Below, piece after piece: positions 42,859 to 51,399 of a stretch of DNA of 64,000 bases. The position numbers and the translations under genes are program-made. Location: assembly GCA_031431475.1 (NCBI GenBank), contig JANPDL010000025.1, positions 186,001-250,000 on the forward strand, read 5' to 3'. Position 1 is the stretch's first letter. Every line of letters begins with the position of its first letter. The notes beneath the pieces are model-generated. The model saw only the letters and a list, made by a program, of their open reading frames with translations, had not been told where the DNA came from and did not search any database. The stretch comes from JADCCX01 sp031431475. GTDB lineage: Bacteria > Pseudomonadota > Alphaproteobacteria > Rhizobiales > Beijerinckiaceae.

Positions 42859-43556
42859 ATATCGATCTCCTCGCCAGCCTGAACGCGGAGCGCGCGGCGC
42901 GGCGTGCGGTGGCGCTTGTCACCGATATGGAGACCGGCGCTGCGGAGCTGGTGAAATCTGCCGATCTCGCGCGGCTGCCGTTGGTCGGGACTGTGAAGGG
43001 CGAGGCTGTTGCCAATGCCCTGCGACAGGGCAGGAGCGCAATGGTGGAGGTCGAAGGTCGAAAGCTCTTCATGACGATCCATGTGCCGCCGGTGAAGGTA
43101 GTTGTCACGGGTGCAGTCCATATCTCGCAAGCCATGGTTCCAATCGCAAAAACGCTCGGCCTTGACATGATTGTCGTCGACCCGCGCACCGCTTTCGCCA
43201 CGCCCGAGCGATTTCCCGATGTGCCGCTGATAGCGGACTGGCCGGATGTGGCACTGCCGCCGCTGGGCGTGGACCGTTATACGGCTTTCGTGGCCCTCAC
43301 CCATGATCCCAAGATCGATGATCCGGCGCTGGAGCATGCGCTGAAAGCGGAGTGCTTCTATATTGGCGCTCTCGGCAGCAGGAAAACACATGCAGGGCGT
43401 GTTGCGCGCTTGCAGGCCGCAGGCTGCGCCCCTGAGGCTATCGCGCGCATCCATGCTCCCATTGGTCTCAACATCGGCGCTGTGAGTCCCGCAGAGATCG
43501 CGGTGGCGATACTGGGAGAAATCATCGCTGCCCTGCGCAAGGATTCAGCCGCTTGA
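42855..43556 (+). CDS. XdhC-type Rossmann-domain protein, C-terminal half
   Basis: 233 residues. After a short N-terminal region (ARRAVALVTDMETGAAELV) that still resembles XdhC, the Rossmann part VVVTGAVHISQAMVPIAKTL, VVDPRTAFATPERFPD, and FYIGALGSRKTHAGR with PIGLNIGAVSPAEIAVAILG is complete. It starts with GTG overlapping the previous stop (GTGA). The split into two genes is clean, without frameshift debris, so both are probably functional partners. Confidence 0.88.
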   Translation: MNIDLLASLNAERAARRAVALVTDMETGAAELVKSADLARLPLVGTVKGEAVANALRQGRSAMVEVEGRKLFMTIHVPPVKVVVTGAVHISQAMVPIAKTLGLDMIVVDPRTAFATPERFPDVPLIADWPDVALPPLGVDRYTAFVALTHDPKIDDPALEHALKAECFYIGALGSRKTHAGRVARLQAAGCAPEAIARIHAPIGLNIGAVSPAEIAVAILGEIIAALRKDSAA

Positions 43557-45151
43557 AATTCGGTCCCGTTCCTATCCGCGATGCCGTTGGTGGCACGCTG
43601 GCCCATGCGCTGAAAGAGGGTGATCTCGTGCTTCGAAAAGGCACTGTCATCACCGAAGATCACGTGAAGGCCATGTTCAAGGCGGGCGTCGCGGCTGTCA
43701 CAGTGGCACGTCTCGACAAGGACGATCTCACAGAAGATGTTGCGGCGCAGCGGCTCGCGGATGCCGTCATCGATGTGGAGGTGATCGCCGAGAAGCCCTT
43801 CACCGGCCGGGTCAATCTCTTCGCGGCCAGCCCCGGTGTGCTGCTGATCGATCAGGCGAAGATCGACGCGATCAATGCAATAGATGAAGCCATCACGCTG
43901 GCGACACTGCCCAATTTCAAGCGCGTCCTGCCGGGCGAAATGGTGGCGACGGTCAAGATCATCCCCTTTGCCGCATCCGGCAAGCTGGTGGAACAAGCAA
44001 TGGCTGTGGGCGGTGGAGCCATCCGCATAGCGCCGTTCACGGACAAGAAGGTGGCAGTGTTCTCGACGCTGATGCCCGGCCTCAAATCCTCCGTCGTGGA
44101 CAAGACCCTGAAGGTACTGGACCAGCGGCTGAATAACCTCGGTTTTTCCGAGCGCCTCTGCGATATCCGCGTGCATCACACCGTGGACGATCTGGCGGAA
44201 GTGCTGCCGCGCGCACGGGCTTTGGGCGCGGATATCACCATCATCTTCGGTGCCTCGGCCATCACGGACAGGCGCGATGTCATTCCCGCAGCGCTGGAGG
44301 CTGCTGGTGGCACGGTGATCCATCTCGGCATGCCGGTCGATCCGGGTAATCTCCTGATGTTGGGCTCTCTGGAAGGCCGTCCGGTGATCGGAGCGCCGGG
44401 CTGTGCGCGTAGTCCCAAGGAGAACGGCTTCGACTGGGTGCTGGAGCGCCTGATTGCCGATTTGAAGGTGACACCGGCGGATATTCGCAAGATGGGCGTC
44501 GGCGGCTTGCTGATGGAAATCATTTCCCGCCCTCAGCCGCGCGATCCTGAAGGTGTTGCGCATCCACAGGTCGCGGCCATTGTGCTGGCGGCAGGCAAGG
44601 GAATGCGAATGGGCGGTGCCAAGATGACCGCCGTGCTCGGCGGAAAACCGCTGGTGCGCTACCCGCACGAGGCTGTGGTGGCATCCGGTGCCATGCCGCT
44701 GATCACGGTGATCGGCCATGACGCGGAGAAAGTTGGCGCAGCATTGTCGGGCATCGACACACAGATCATCGATAATCCCGACTATGCCAAAGGTATGGCG
44801 ACATCGCTAAAGGCCGGAATCTCCGCTGTGCCAGATACGGCGGCAGGCGCAATTATCCTGCTTGGCGACATGCCGCATGTAACGCCACAAATTATCAACC
44901 GGCTGATTGCGGCTTTCGCGGAAAAACCGCTGGCTAAAGCCGTGGTGCCGATGGTGGGCGGCCAGCGCGGCAACCCGATCCTGATCGGGAGAGCCCTGTT
45001 TGACGCCGTGATGAAGCTCGAAGGCGACATGGGCGCGCGCAAGCTGCTGGATGCCGCTGGAGACGGCGTGGTCGAGGTCGCGATAGACGATGCGGCGGTA
45101 CTGACCGATGTAGACACGCCTGAGGCGCTGGCGAAACTGGAACGGGTATAG
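43553..45151 (+). CDS. Molybdopterin-binding domain fused to MobA/MocA-type nucleotidyltransferase
   Basis: 532-residue fusion. Residues 1-340 carry a MoaB/MoeA-like molybdopterin-binding region (GADITIIFGASAITDRRD). From about residue 340 there is an NTP-transferase domain beginning VLAAGKGMRMGGAKM and containing LLGDMPHVTP and RGNPILIGRALFD. CO dehydrogenase-type enzymes need molybdopterin cytosine dinucleotide, so this is probably the MCD-forming enzyme of the cluster. It starts with TTG overlapping the previous stop and closes the operon. Confidence 0.88.
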   Translation: MKFGPVPIRDAVGGTLAHALKEGDLVLRKGTVITEDHVKAMFKAGVAAVTVARLDKDDLTEDVAAQRLADAVIDVEVIAEKPFTGRVNLFAASPGVLLIDQAKIDAINAIDEAITLATLPNFKRVLPGEMVATVKIIPFAASGKLVEQAMAVGGGAIRIAPFTDKKVAVFSTLMPGLKSSVVDKTLKVLDQRLNNLGFSERLCDIRVHHTVDDLAEVLPRARALGADITIIFGASAITDRRDVIPAALEAAGGTVIHLGMPVDPGNLLMLGSLEGRPVIGAPGCARSPKENGFDWVLERLIADLKVTPADIRKMGVGGLLMEIISRPQPRDPEGVAHPQVAAIVLAAGKGMRMGGAKMTAVLGGKPLVRYPHEAVVASGAMPLITVIGHDAEKVGAALSGIDTQIIDNPDYAKGMATSLKAGISAVPDTAAGAIILLGDMPHVTPQIINRLIAAFAEKPLAKAVVPMVGGQRGNPILIGRALFDAVMKLEGDMGARKLLDAAGDGVVEVAIDDAAVLTDVDTPEALAKLERV

Positions 45152-45155
45152 GAAG

Positions 45156-46250
45156 CTACTTCCCCGCCGTCTGGGTACCACCAAAGCGCATCCAGCCGCT
45201 GACCGTCTCACCCAGCCCGATCGCAACACCCTTGCCCAGAGTCATCAGTCCTTGCGGTGACCAGTTGGACGAAATCTTGATTTTCGACTGAATCGCGAAA
45301 GGCGGCATATCGTCGAAAACCACCCGGAACAGTTGCTGTCTGTCTTGCGAGCGGAAGCTGACTTGAAACTCGGGCGGCAGGGCATCTGTGACGGTCTCGA
45401 TGCGCTCGACGCGGCCAGCGAAATTGTGCTGACCGTCGGAGACACGCACGGCATCATTCGGCAAGATGCTGTAGAGGCGCCCAATCGGCATATAGGCCAG
45501 TACGAACATGTTGCCGCGGTAGAGTTCCACCAGCGGATCGCCGGATTTCACGATCTGGCCGGGGTTGGGCACCTTGGGGCCGACTACGCCTTCGATCTGG
45601 GCGACAACCTTGCCATTGTTGTAGTTCGCCTGCACCTGCCCGATGACGCTGTCCATCTCCTTGCGGGAGGCTTTGATGTTGCGGAATTCAGTATCCAGCG
45701 CCTGAAGCTCGGTTGTGAGTGAACTTTCCTCGCGCTGGGCCTCGTAGAACTCGCGCTGGGAGTCTTGCACGCGCGGGCCTGTCGTGAGGCCTCTCGCGCT
45801 GAGGGCAGCCATCTGGTTTTGCGTTGCAATTGCCCGCTTGCGGCGTTCGGCTGCGCTGGGCAGCACCTTCTGGACCGTCTCGATCCGTCCCGCGACTTGC
45901 GCTTCGCGGCTGAGTATCGTGGCGCGTCGCGTGGTCAGCTCGGCGATGGAATCAATGATTTCACGGGATTGCAGCGTGGCGATATGCGTCCCGGGTTTGA
46001 CTGTGTCGCCAGATTTGACATGGATGGCAAGTACGCGCGCGGCATAGTCCGGCGCGATAATCGTGCGTTCCTTCGTCACGATGCCTTCCGCGTCGAGAAA
46101 GAACCAGTGGCCGGTGAAGGTCCAGCCCAGCATGACGAAGACGCCGACGACGCAGTAGAAATAGAGCTTGCGCGCGAAACTCTGGCCGCCGGCGCGGACC
46201 TGGTTCTTCAGATTGTCAGGACGCGCCCTTTTCCGGATCGCTTTTATCAT
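45156..46250 (-). CDS. HlyD/Alg44-like membrane fusion protein
   Basis: 364-residue inner-membrane-anchored periplasmic adaptor: one N-terminal transmembrane segment (LYFYCVVGVFVMLGWTFTGH), a biotinyl-lipoyl-like beta-barrel start (APDYAARVLAIHVKSGDTVK), a long coiled coil (ATILSREAQVAGRIETVQKV to EFRNIKASRKEMDSVIGQVQ) and a closing barrel. It lies 124 bases downstream of the glycosyltransferase on the same strand, so it is probably the export partner of that polysaccharide synthase, as Alg44 is for Alg8. Confidence 0.85.
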   Translation of the reverse strand: MIKAIRKRARPDNLKNQVRAGGQSFARKLYFYCVVGVFVMLGWTFTGHWFFLDAEGIVTKERTIIAPDYAARVLAIHVKSGDTVKPGTHIATLQSREIIDSIAELTTRRATILSREAQVAGRIETVQKVLPSAAERRKRAIATQNQMAALSARGLTTGPRVQDSQREFYEAQREESSLTTELQALDTEFRNIKASRKEMDSVIGQVQANYNNGKVVAQIEGVVGPKVPNPGQIVKSGDPLVELYRGNMFVLAYMPIGRLYSILPNDAVRVSDGQHNFAGRVERIETVTDALPPEFQVSFRSQDRQQLFRVVFDDMPPFAIQSKIKISSNWSPQGLMTLGKGVAIGLGETVSGWMRFGGTQTAGK

Positions 46251-46374
46251 GTGTCAGCCCGCGCACGATCAGCGGGCCCGGATGGGCCAGATGACGCAAC
46301 GTCAGCTTTGGCTGACAAAGGTAAAATTTTAGGGAAGATTCTGAGAACCTATATCGACAATCAGGCCCGAAGGG

Positions 46375-47655
46375 TCACTTCCAGCGGATCCAGTCATTGA
46401 CTTTGGGTGGCGCGAAATTGTCGTGGCGCGATGCCGAATAGATCCACTCTTCGATGAAGGTATAGAGGCGTGCATAGCGCATGAAATAGCCTTTCCACGG
46501 ACCATAAATCAGCATGAACGGCCAGAACTTCCAGTAGATATGCTTCCGGGTCGACAAGCAGGCGCAGACGAACATGAAAAAATCGACGCTAAGAAATGCG
46601 ATGTAGATCAAGAGCGTGATGAACAGCGTGAAACTGAGGCCGAATGTTACAAGTAGCCATGTAGTATAAAATGGCGCGATAACGCAGCAGATGATGTCCA
46701 TGACAAGGAAATCAAGCTGGTGCGTGAGTTCGCGTATTTTGAAATTTGGACTGAACGGATTGAATGTGAAGCCGTATTTCCGCGTCCGGGTCCAGAGTGC
46801 ATCGCGCTCCCACCGTTTGCGCTGCATGATCAGGTTGTACATGTGAGTGGGAACGTCCGTGTAGGCCACCGAGCGAACCGCGAAGCCGATGTTGTATCCG
46901 GCAAGCCTGAGCCGCATCGTTATATCGCCGTCTTCTCCTGGTCCCTGGTCCATCATGCCAACGCGCATGAAAGCTTCGCGACGGAAGGCACCGAAAGCTC
47001 CCGAAATGATCGAGAGCTGGCCGAACATGTCGAGACCCGTACGACCGATCTGGATACCGACCATGTACTCGACGGTTTGTAGAGAGGCAGTTATGGAAGC
47101 CTCGCCGTTGCGCACAAGCACCGAACCGCCGACTGCGCCAATGCGAGGGTCGGAGAATGGCCTGACAATCTCCTCGATGGCTGTCCGTTCAAAGGAGCAA
47201 TCGCAGTCGATGACAAGGACGATATCGCCCGTTGCGAGCCTCATTCCGAGGTTGATAGCGGAGGACTTTCCGCCACGGATCGCGCATTCCGCGATCTTGT
47301 CCACTTTGCCTTCACGCTGCAGGCGCTTCATGATGGCATAGGTCTCATCCGTGGAGCCGTCAGAGACGCAGACGATCTCGAAGTTCCGGAATGTCTGTTC
47401 CGATAGTGACAGCACGCATTTTTCGATGGAGTCGGCCTCGTTATGGCCGGGAATCAGGATCGAAACCCTGCCGACCTGAGGCATTGGGCCAGGATCGCGC
47501 GCAAACTCCCTGAAGATAATCACCAGTGCGGGAATGAAGGTTGTGATGTAACGCGGCCATTCGAGCGTCAGCGAAAACGAAAACAGCATGATCATTGCCG
47601 GGAGCGGCATGCCAAGCAGGGTGGCGAAGTGGCTGTTGAACCAGTCGGAGAGCAC
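46375..47655 (-). CDS. Processive GT2 polysaccharide synthase
   Basis: 426-residue membrane glycosyltransferase. The GT-A core shows SILIPGHNEADSIEKCVLSL, the DCDCSF (DxD) site, PGEDGDIT, and QRKRW (the QxxRW motif of processive synthases). It has an N-terminal helix pair and at least three C-terminal helices (VMDIICCVIAPFYTTWLLVT onward). This matches cellulose, alginate (Alg8) or beta-glucan synthase-type enzymes; the product cannot be told. No PilZ domain is fused. The nearby TackOD1 gene may be linked in function. Confidence 0.88.
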   Translation of the reverse strand: MLSDWFNSHFATLLGMPLPAMIMLFSFSLTLEWPRYITTFIPALVIIFREFARDPGPMPQVGRVSILIPGHNEADSIEKCVLSLSEQTFRNFEIVCVSDGSTDETYAIMKRLQREGKVDKIAECAIRGGKSSAINLGMRLATGDIVLVIDCDCSFERTAIEEIVRPFSDPRIGAVGGSVLVRNGEASITASLQTVEYMVGIQIGRTGLDMFGQLSIISGAFGAFRREAFMRVGMMDQGPGEDGDITMRLRLAGYNIGFAVRSVAYTDVPTHMYNLIMQRKRWERDALWTRTRKYGFTFNPFSPNFKIRELTHQLDFLVMDIICCVIAPFYTTWLLVTFGLSFTLFITLLIYIAFLSVDFFMFVCACLSTRKHIYWKFWPFMLIYGPWKGYFMRYARLYTFIEEWIYSASRHDNFAPPKVNDWIRWK

Positions 47656-47855
47656 GGGAATTCAGTTGCTTAAGCGGTTGTTGTTGTGATCATTTTAAAT
47701 AGCGCATGAGCGATGAAGGAACGGTTAGGAAACGCTATCCGGCTGATAACATGCCGGAAAAAAATGCCCGTTCATTCAAATTGTCTGCATCTCCGTGACG
47801 CGATTTTTAAACTCCTGTGGTGATAACGTTCCGACATAAACCTGAGGATGCCAGA

Positions 47856-48044
47856 ATGGCCGATATTTCCCTCTCTTCTAACACCCGCGCCGCGCTCAAT
47901 GCGAGCGAAGGCGTCGGCGTCGGTGCATTGAAGATTGCGGCGCAGTCCGAACAGGCGATTGTAGCCCTGGTCGAGCAGGTGGCCGAAACCGCCAAGGCGA
48001 CTGCTCCCGCAGGGCAGGGCCAGAACGTCGACAGGCTGGCGTAA
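47856..48044 (+). CDS. Small protein, possibly YjfB-like
   Basis: 62-residue protein starting MADISLSSNTRAALNASEGV, with an Ala-rich helical middle (LKIAAQSEQAIVALVEQVAE) and the end GQGQNVDRLA. GAGG precedes the ATG by 8 bases. The overall shape, a short start, one helix and an N-V-D-type ending, resembles YjfB 'putative motility' proteins, but this is from memory and weak. A hairpin with T-rich end follows. Confidence 0.55.
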   Translation: MADISLSSNTRAALNASEGVGVGALKIAAQSEQAIVALVEQVAETAKATAPAGQGQNVDRLA

Positions 48045-48076
48045 GGTCAGCTTTCGCTTTCAAAATTAAAATAATG

Positions 48077-48110
48077 AAAAAGCCGGAGCGCTGAGGCGCG
48101 TCCGGTTTTG
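48077..48110 (+). terminator. Stem-loop terminator after the small protein gene
   Basis: AAAAGCCGGA pairs with TCCGGTTTT (one G-U pair) around an inner GCGC/GCGC stem, and T-rich sequence follows. Confidence 0.7.
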
Positions 48111-48132
48111 TTGGTATTTGCATCAACATTTT

Positions 48133-48244
48133 GCGTGCTTCGAGACGGCGCAAGAGCGCCTCCTCAGCATGAGGACTATTGAGGATTGCAGCCCAAAATG
48201 GACCTCATCCTGAGGAGCCGCGAAGCGCGCGTCTCGAAGGACGC
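48133..48244. repeat. Palindromic repeat, related to the 31.7 and 56.1 kb elements
   Basis: GCGTGCTTCGAGACG (48133-48147) pairs with CGTCTCGAAGGACGC (48230-48244) with one mismatch. Inside, TCCTCAGCATGAGGA and CCTCATCCTGAGGAG form further hairpins. It shares CTCGAGAC-like and ATGAGGA words with the other two elements. Confidence 0.75.
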
Positions 48245-48276
48245 ACATTGCATGTGCAGCCAAAACAATCTGCCGA

Positions 48277-49986
48277 TCAGAGAAGCGTCTCGATCTCGTC
48301 CGGGCCGAACACGTGATACCGCGCCCGGAGATCCACAGCGAGGTTCTGCTCCAGTTCGCGCCGGATCTCTGGCAGTGAAGTCTCGACACTGGAGGCCTTT
48401 TCGTCAGTGATCAGCACGAGGAACGTTGTGGCGGATTCGATGATTTCCACCTCCTGCTCAAAGACCTCGCGCAGCACGGAGGCATAAAGCGCCAGCGCCT
48501 GATGGAAGCGCTTGCTGCCAATCGCCTTCTGCGTCTCGCCATCCGGATCGATCTTGATCATCAAAGCGGAGCAGGCCGTTTGCTTCACGGCATTGCTCTT
48601 GATGAAGCGCCGCAACCGGTCGCGCACGCCTTCGCCGCTCTCCGGCTCGCCTGAACTACCGTAACCGCTGAGCGGTGGATCGAAAGCCTGGCGACGGCCT
48701 TCGTCGGTGAGGGCGAATTCATGGAATGTCCGTGATGTCGCCTTGTCACCTTCGAAGCCGGTGTCGCAATCCAGGCACTTGAAGCCGACTTCCGCTTCGC
48801 CCGTGGTGTGATTGCAGGAATTGCAGATTATCAGCATGCCCGGTTTGTCATAATCCACCGAGAAATGCTCGCAATGCTGGCTGCATTTTGGGCAGACAAG
48901 ATCACGGCCGCTGCGGAAATCACGTTCCGGACCCTGATAGCCGCAGCGTAGGTGATGAATGATCGGCTCTTCCGTGATATCGGCCGAGCGGCATTTCGAG
49001 CACTCCTCGCGCACCAGAAGGCGCGCCGATGTGCAGGAGGGGCAGCACTGTACCTTGTCGAAGAACTTGCGATCCAGCAGGCCGAGCCGGGCCAGCGCCT
49101 CTGCCTGATGCAGCACGCCACCAATGGCGGTTTCATCACGATAGGCGACGATATCCTTATAGCCCGGATTGCGGCTGGCCTGCATGCCGCGATCCCGCAC
49201 GGCCAGACGTGCCAGCAACATGTGCTTGGGATCGCGTGTGCGGTGATAGGCCTCCGGCAGCTGGCGCATGCGTGCCGTCAGCGGCTTGGCCATTTCCATG
49301 GCTTCGGCAATACCAAGGCCGGACATTGTACCAATCGAGATATCAGCGCGGTCCTTGTTCTTGCCCGTCGCGTCGATGATCGGCACAACTGCAGCTGTTG
49401 CGGCGGACATCCAGGCACTGATCGCCGCGTCAGCATCCGGCTCTGTCAGGATGATCGCATCAGGGATTTCGCCGCGCTCGACCTCGACCATGCCGCGCGG
49501 CAACAGGTCACGCGAAATGCCTGCGGGTAGGGCAAGAATTTTCGTCTTTGGCTCGGCAAAGACAGCAGGTAGGTTCTGGGCGCGGGGTGCTTCGGTCTCG
49601 ACGCCGATGCCGGTGGCGTCAGCGATACGCTCCGGATTGAGCGTCGAGGCCAGCATCTCGTCCGCAGTGAAGATCGCCGTGCCGTAGCTGGTTGCGCGCT
49701 CGGGATCGATCAGCAGCAGGATCTTCGGTGAACCCAGGGATTCCGCTTTCAGCACCTGCAGGAGAAGTGCAGTCGCGTTCGCATCATCGCGCGCTGCCAC
49801 CATGATCACATCGTATTGCTGCTGGCGGGCGGCGGCCGTGGCCTGCGCGATCTCGTCCATGGCGGAAACGCTGGCACCGCGCCGCATAAGCTCCAGGCAC
49901 AGGGGCGCTGATGCCGCGGCGTTTGCCGCGACAACCAGGACGCGCTCTACCGCGCTCGCTGCCTGTGTGTATGCCCTGTTATTCAT
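48277..49986 (-). CDS. TackOD1-type zinc protein with receiver-like and GGDEF-like parts
   Basis: 569-residue cytoplasmic protein. The N-terminal 190 residues look like one or two degenerate response-regulator receiver folds (RVLVVAANAAASAPLCLELM). The middle carries a Cys-rich zinc-ribbon region (CCPSCTSARLL, EECSKCRSADI, LRCGY, CPKCSQHCEHF, CNSC, CLDC) that matches the TackOD1 output domain. The last 110 residues (SALMIKIDPDGETQKAIGSK, then TFLVLITDEKAS) recall a degenerate GGDEF domain without the GGDEF motif. It is probably a signalling protein; the polysaccharide synthase lies on the same strand less than 1 kb beyond its stop. Confidence 0.82.
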   Translation of the reverse strand: MNNRAYTQAASAVERVLVVAANAAASAPLCLELMRRGASVSAMDEIAQATAAARQQQYDVIMVAARDDANATALLLQVLKAESLGSPKILLLIDPERATSYGTAIFTADEMLASTLNPERIADATGIGVETEAPRAQNLPAVFAEPKTKILALPAGISRDLLPRGMVEVERGEIPDAIILTEPDADAAISAWMSAATAAVVPIIDATGKNKDRADISIGTMSGLGIAEAMEMAKPLTARMRQLPEAYHRTRDPKHMLLARLAVRDRGMQASRNPGYKDIVAYRDETAIGGVLHQAEALARLGLLDRKFFDKVQCCPSCTSARLLVREECSKCRSADITEEPIIHHLRCGYQGPERDFRSGRDLVCPKCSQHCEHFSVDYDKPGMLIICNSCNHTTGEAEVGFKCLDCDTGFEGDKATSRTFHEFALTDEGRRQAFDPPLSGYGSSGEPESGEGVRDRLRRFIKSNAVKQTACSALMIKIDPDGETQKAIGSKRFHQALALYASVLREVFEQEVEIIESATTFLVLITDEKASSVETSLPEIRRELEQNLAVDLRARYHVFGPDEIETLL

Positions 49987-50490
49987 GGCCTGTTGGCCGT
50001 CCCCTTGTTACACGCTACCGATGGGTTCGAGCGGTTTCCGCCTTCTTTCACCGATCTCACACTTTTAGGGGTTCCCGGCTGCCGGCTGGTGAACCTTTGT
50101 GCATTAGTATGGCGAGAGCCGCTTTTCCTTGCGGGTCTGGTGAAGAGAGGCCTGCAAAACAGGGTTAATTCAGAGGTTCTTCATCAAGCAGAGTCCGAAA
50201 AGGGGACACAGCGAGGGATAATGGAAAATTGACAGCAATCTGTAATGCTCGCGGCACAGCGTTAGAAATTGGCCAACAAGGCTCATGTGGTCACCGTCTT
50301 GAGTCCGCCCACCGTGGTGGAAAAACAGATCTGGAGAATTCTCAGATTATTTTAATCCAGCTGAGTACCATCGCCGTAATTTTACTTAGTGGTTGCCCCA
50401 TGACGGCACCAGTTCCCTTTCCGGCCTGCAGCTTCAGGAAAAGCACGCAGGCCGGAAAGGACCTCTACCCCCCATATACTTTTCAGAAGA
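49987..50490. other. Intergenic region between the TackOD1 and SDR genes
   Basis: About 500 bases between divergent genes with no credible coding frame. It contains one strong hairpin near its right end (50416-50460). Promoters for both genes are expected here, but no pair of boxes was fixed with confidence. Confidence 0.5.
50416..50460 (+). other. Perfect 14-bp stem-loop upstream of the SDR gene
   Basis: CCTTTCCGGCCTGC (50416-50429) and GCAGGCCGGAAAGG (50447-50460) pair perfectly around a 17-base loop, 30 bases before the SDR start. There is no U run after it. It could be an attenuator, a leader structure or an operator. Confidence 0.65.
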
Positions 50491-51225
50491 ATGATGATGA
50501 CAGGCAAGATTCTGATTTATGGCGCGTCTGGCGGCATTGGTGCCGCTACGGCGCGCAAGCTCGCAGGTCGGGGCTATGCGCTGCATCTCACGGCACGCGA
50601 TCCTGAAAAGCTTGCCGCCATCGCTTCGGAACTTGGTGCAAGCCATACGGTGGCGGATGTCGAGGATGTCACATCATTTGAGCGTGTTGCAATTGAGGCC
50701 GGTTCATCACTCTGTGGATTGGTCTATGCCGTGGGCACCATCAACCTGAAGCCGTTGGCCCGCCTGACCCCGACAGATTTCGAGCGCGACTTTCGCCTCA
50801 ATGCGCAAGGTGCCGCACTGGCAGTGCAGAAGGCGCTGCCCGCGCTGAAGGCTTGCGAAGGCACAGCATCTGTCGTGCTGTTTTCCACAGTTGCTGTCGC
50901 GCAGGGCTTCACGGCCCATGCCTCGGTCGCCATGGCGAAGGGTGCAGTCGAAGGCCTGACACTCGCACTTGCGGCGGAGCTTGCTCCCAAGATCCGCGTC
51001 AATACGATTGCCCCGTCACTGACCCGGACACCGCTGGCCAAGGCGCTGACAGGCAATGAGCAGATGGCCACTGCCATCGCACAGATGCATGCGATACCGC
51101 GCCTCGGTGAAGCTGAGGACAGTGCTGCGCTTGCAGCATTCCTGATCTCGGATGAAGCGGGCTGGATGACAGGCCAGATCATTGGCGTGGATGGCGGGCG
51201 CTCGACCCTTCGTACCAAGGGCTGA
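50491..51225 (+). CDS. SDR-family protein lacking the catalytic tyrosine
   Basis: 244-residue Rossmann-fold protein. The cofactor motif YGASGGIGAA and the ARDPEK segment suggest NADP(H) binding. The usual YxxxK reads VAMAK (within HASVAMAKGAVEGL): Lys is kept but Tyr is Val, and the NAG motif is AVG. A normal dehydrogenase reaction is therefore unlikely. It is followed closely by DUF2256 and the FeS photolyase, so it may serve that system. ATG 50491 was used; 50494 and 50497 are also ATG (MMM). Confidence 0.85.
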   Translation: MMMTGKILIYGASGGIGAATARKLAGRGYALHLTARDPEKLAAIASELGASHTVADVEDVTSFERVAIEAGSSLCGLVYAVGTINLKPLARLTPTDFERDFRLNAQGAALAVQKALPALKACEGTASVVLFSTVAVAQGFTAHASVAMAKGAVEGLTLALAAELAPKIRVNTIAPSLTRTPLAKALTGNEQMATAIAQMHAIPRLGEAEDSAALAAFLISDEAGWMTGQIIGVDGGRSTLRTKG

Positions 51226-51237
51226 TCCTTGTCGAAG

Positions 51238-51399
51238 ATGCGCAAGAAGGGTGATCTTCCGACCAAGCCGTGCGAAACCTGCGGGCTGCCATTCACTTGG
51301 CGAAAAAAATGGGAGAAGGTCTGGGACGAGGTTAAATACTGCTCGGGCCGGTGCAGGGCCGGGACCAGGAAACAGGCTCCGGGAAAGGCTAATTCATGA
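51238..51399 (+). CDS. DUF2256 zinc-finger protein
   Basis: 53-residue protein, too short for most gene callers. It reads MRKKGDLPTKPCETCGLPFT and then WRKKWEKVWDEVKYCSGRCR. Cys 12, 15, 35 and 39 make a CxxC...CxxxC zinc site, the mark of DUF2256. Its stop overlaps the photolyase ATG by 4 bases, and it begins 12 bases after the SDR stop. Genes of this family are often found beside cryptochrome/photolyase genes. The function is unknown; delivery or regulation of the photolyase is possible. Confidence 0.88.
   Translation: MRKKGDLPTKPCETCGLPFTWRKKWEKVWDEVKYCSGRCRAGTRKQAPGKANS

Noticed and set aside
43358..44719. 453-codon minus-strand open frame
   Set aside because: Antisense shadow of the molybdopterin-binding/nucleotidyltransferase gene; His/Gln-rich translation typical of shadows.
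50229..50606. 125-codon plus-strand frame upstream of and into the SDR gene
   Set aside because: It crosses the hairpin at 50416-50460 and then runs out of frame into the SDR gene, whose own frame is clear.
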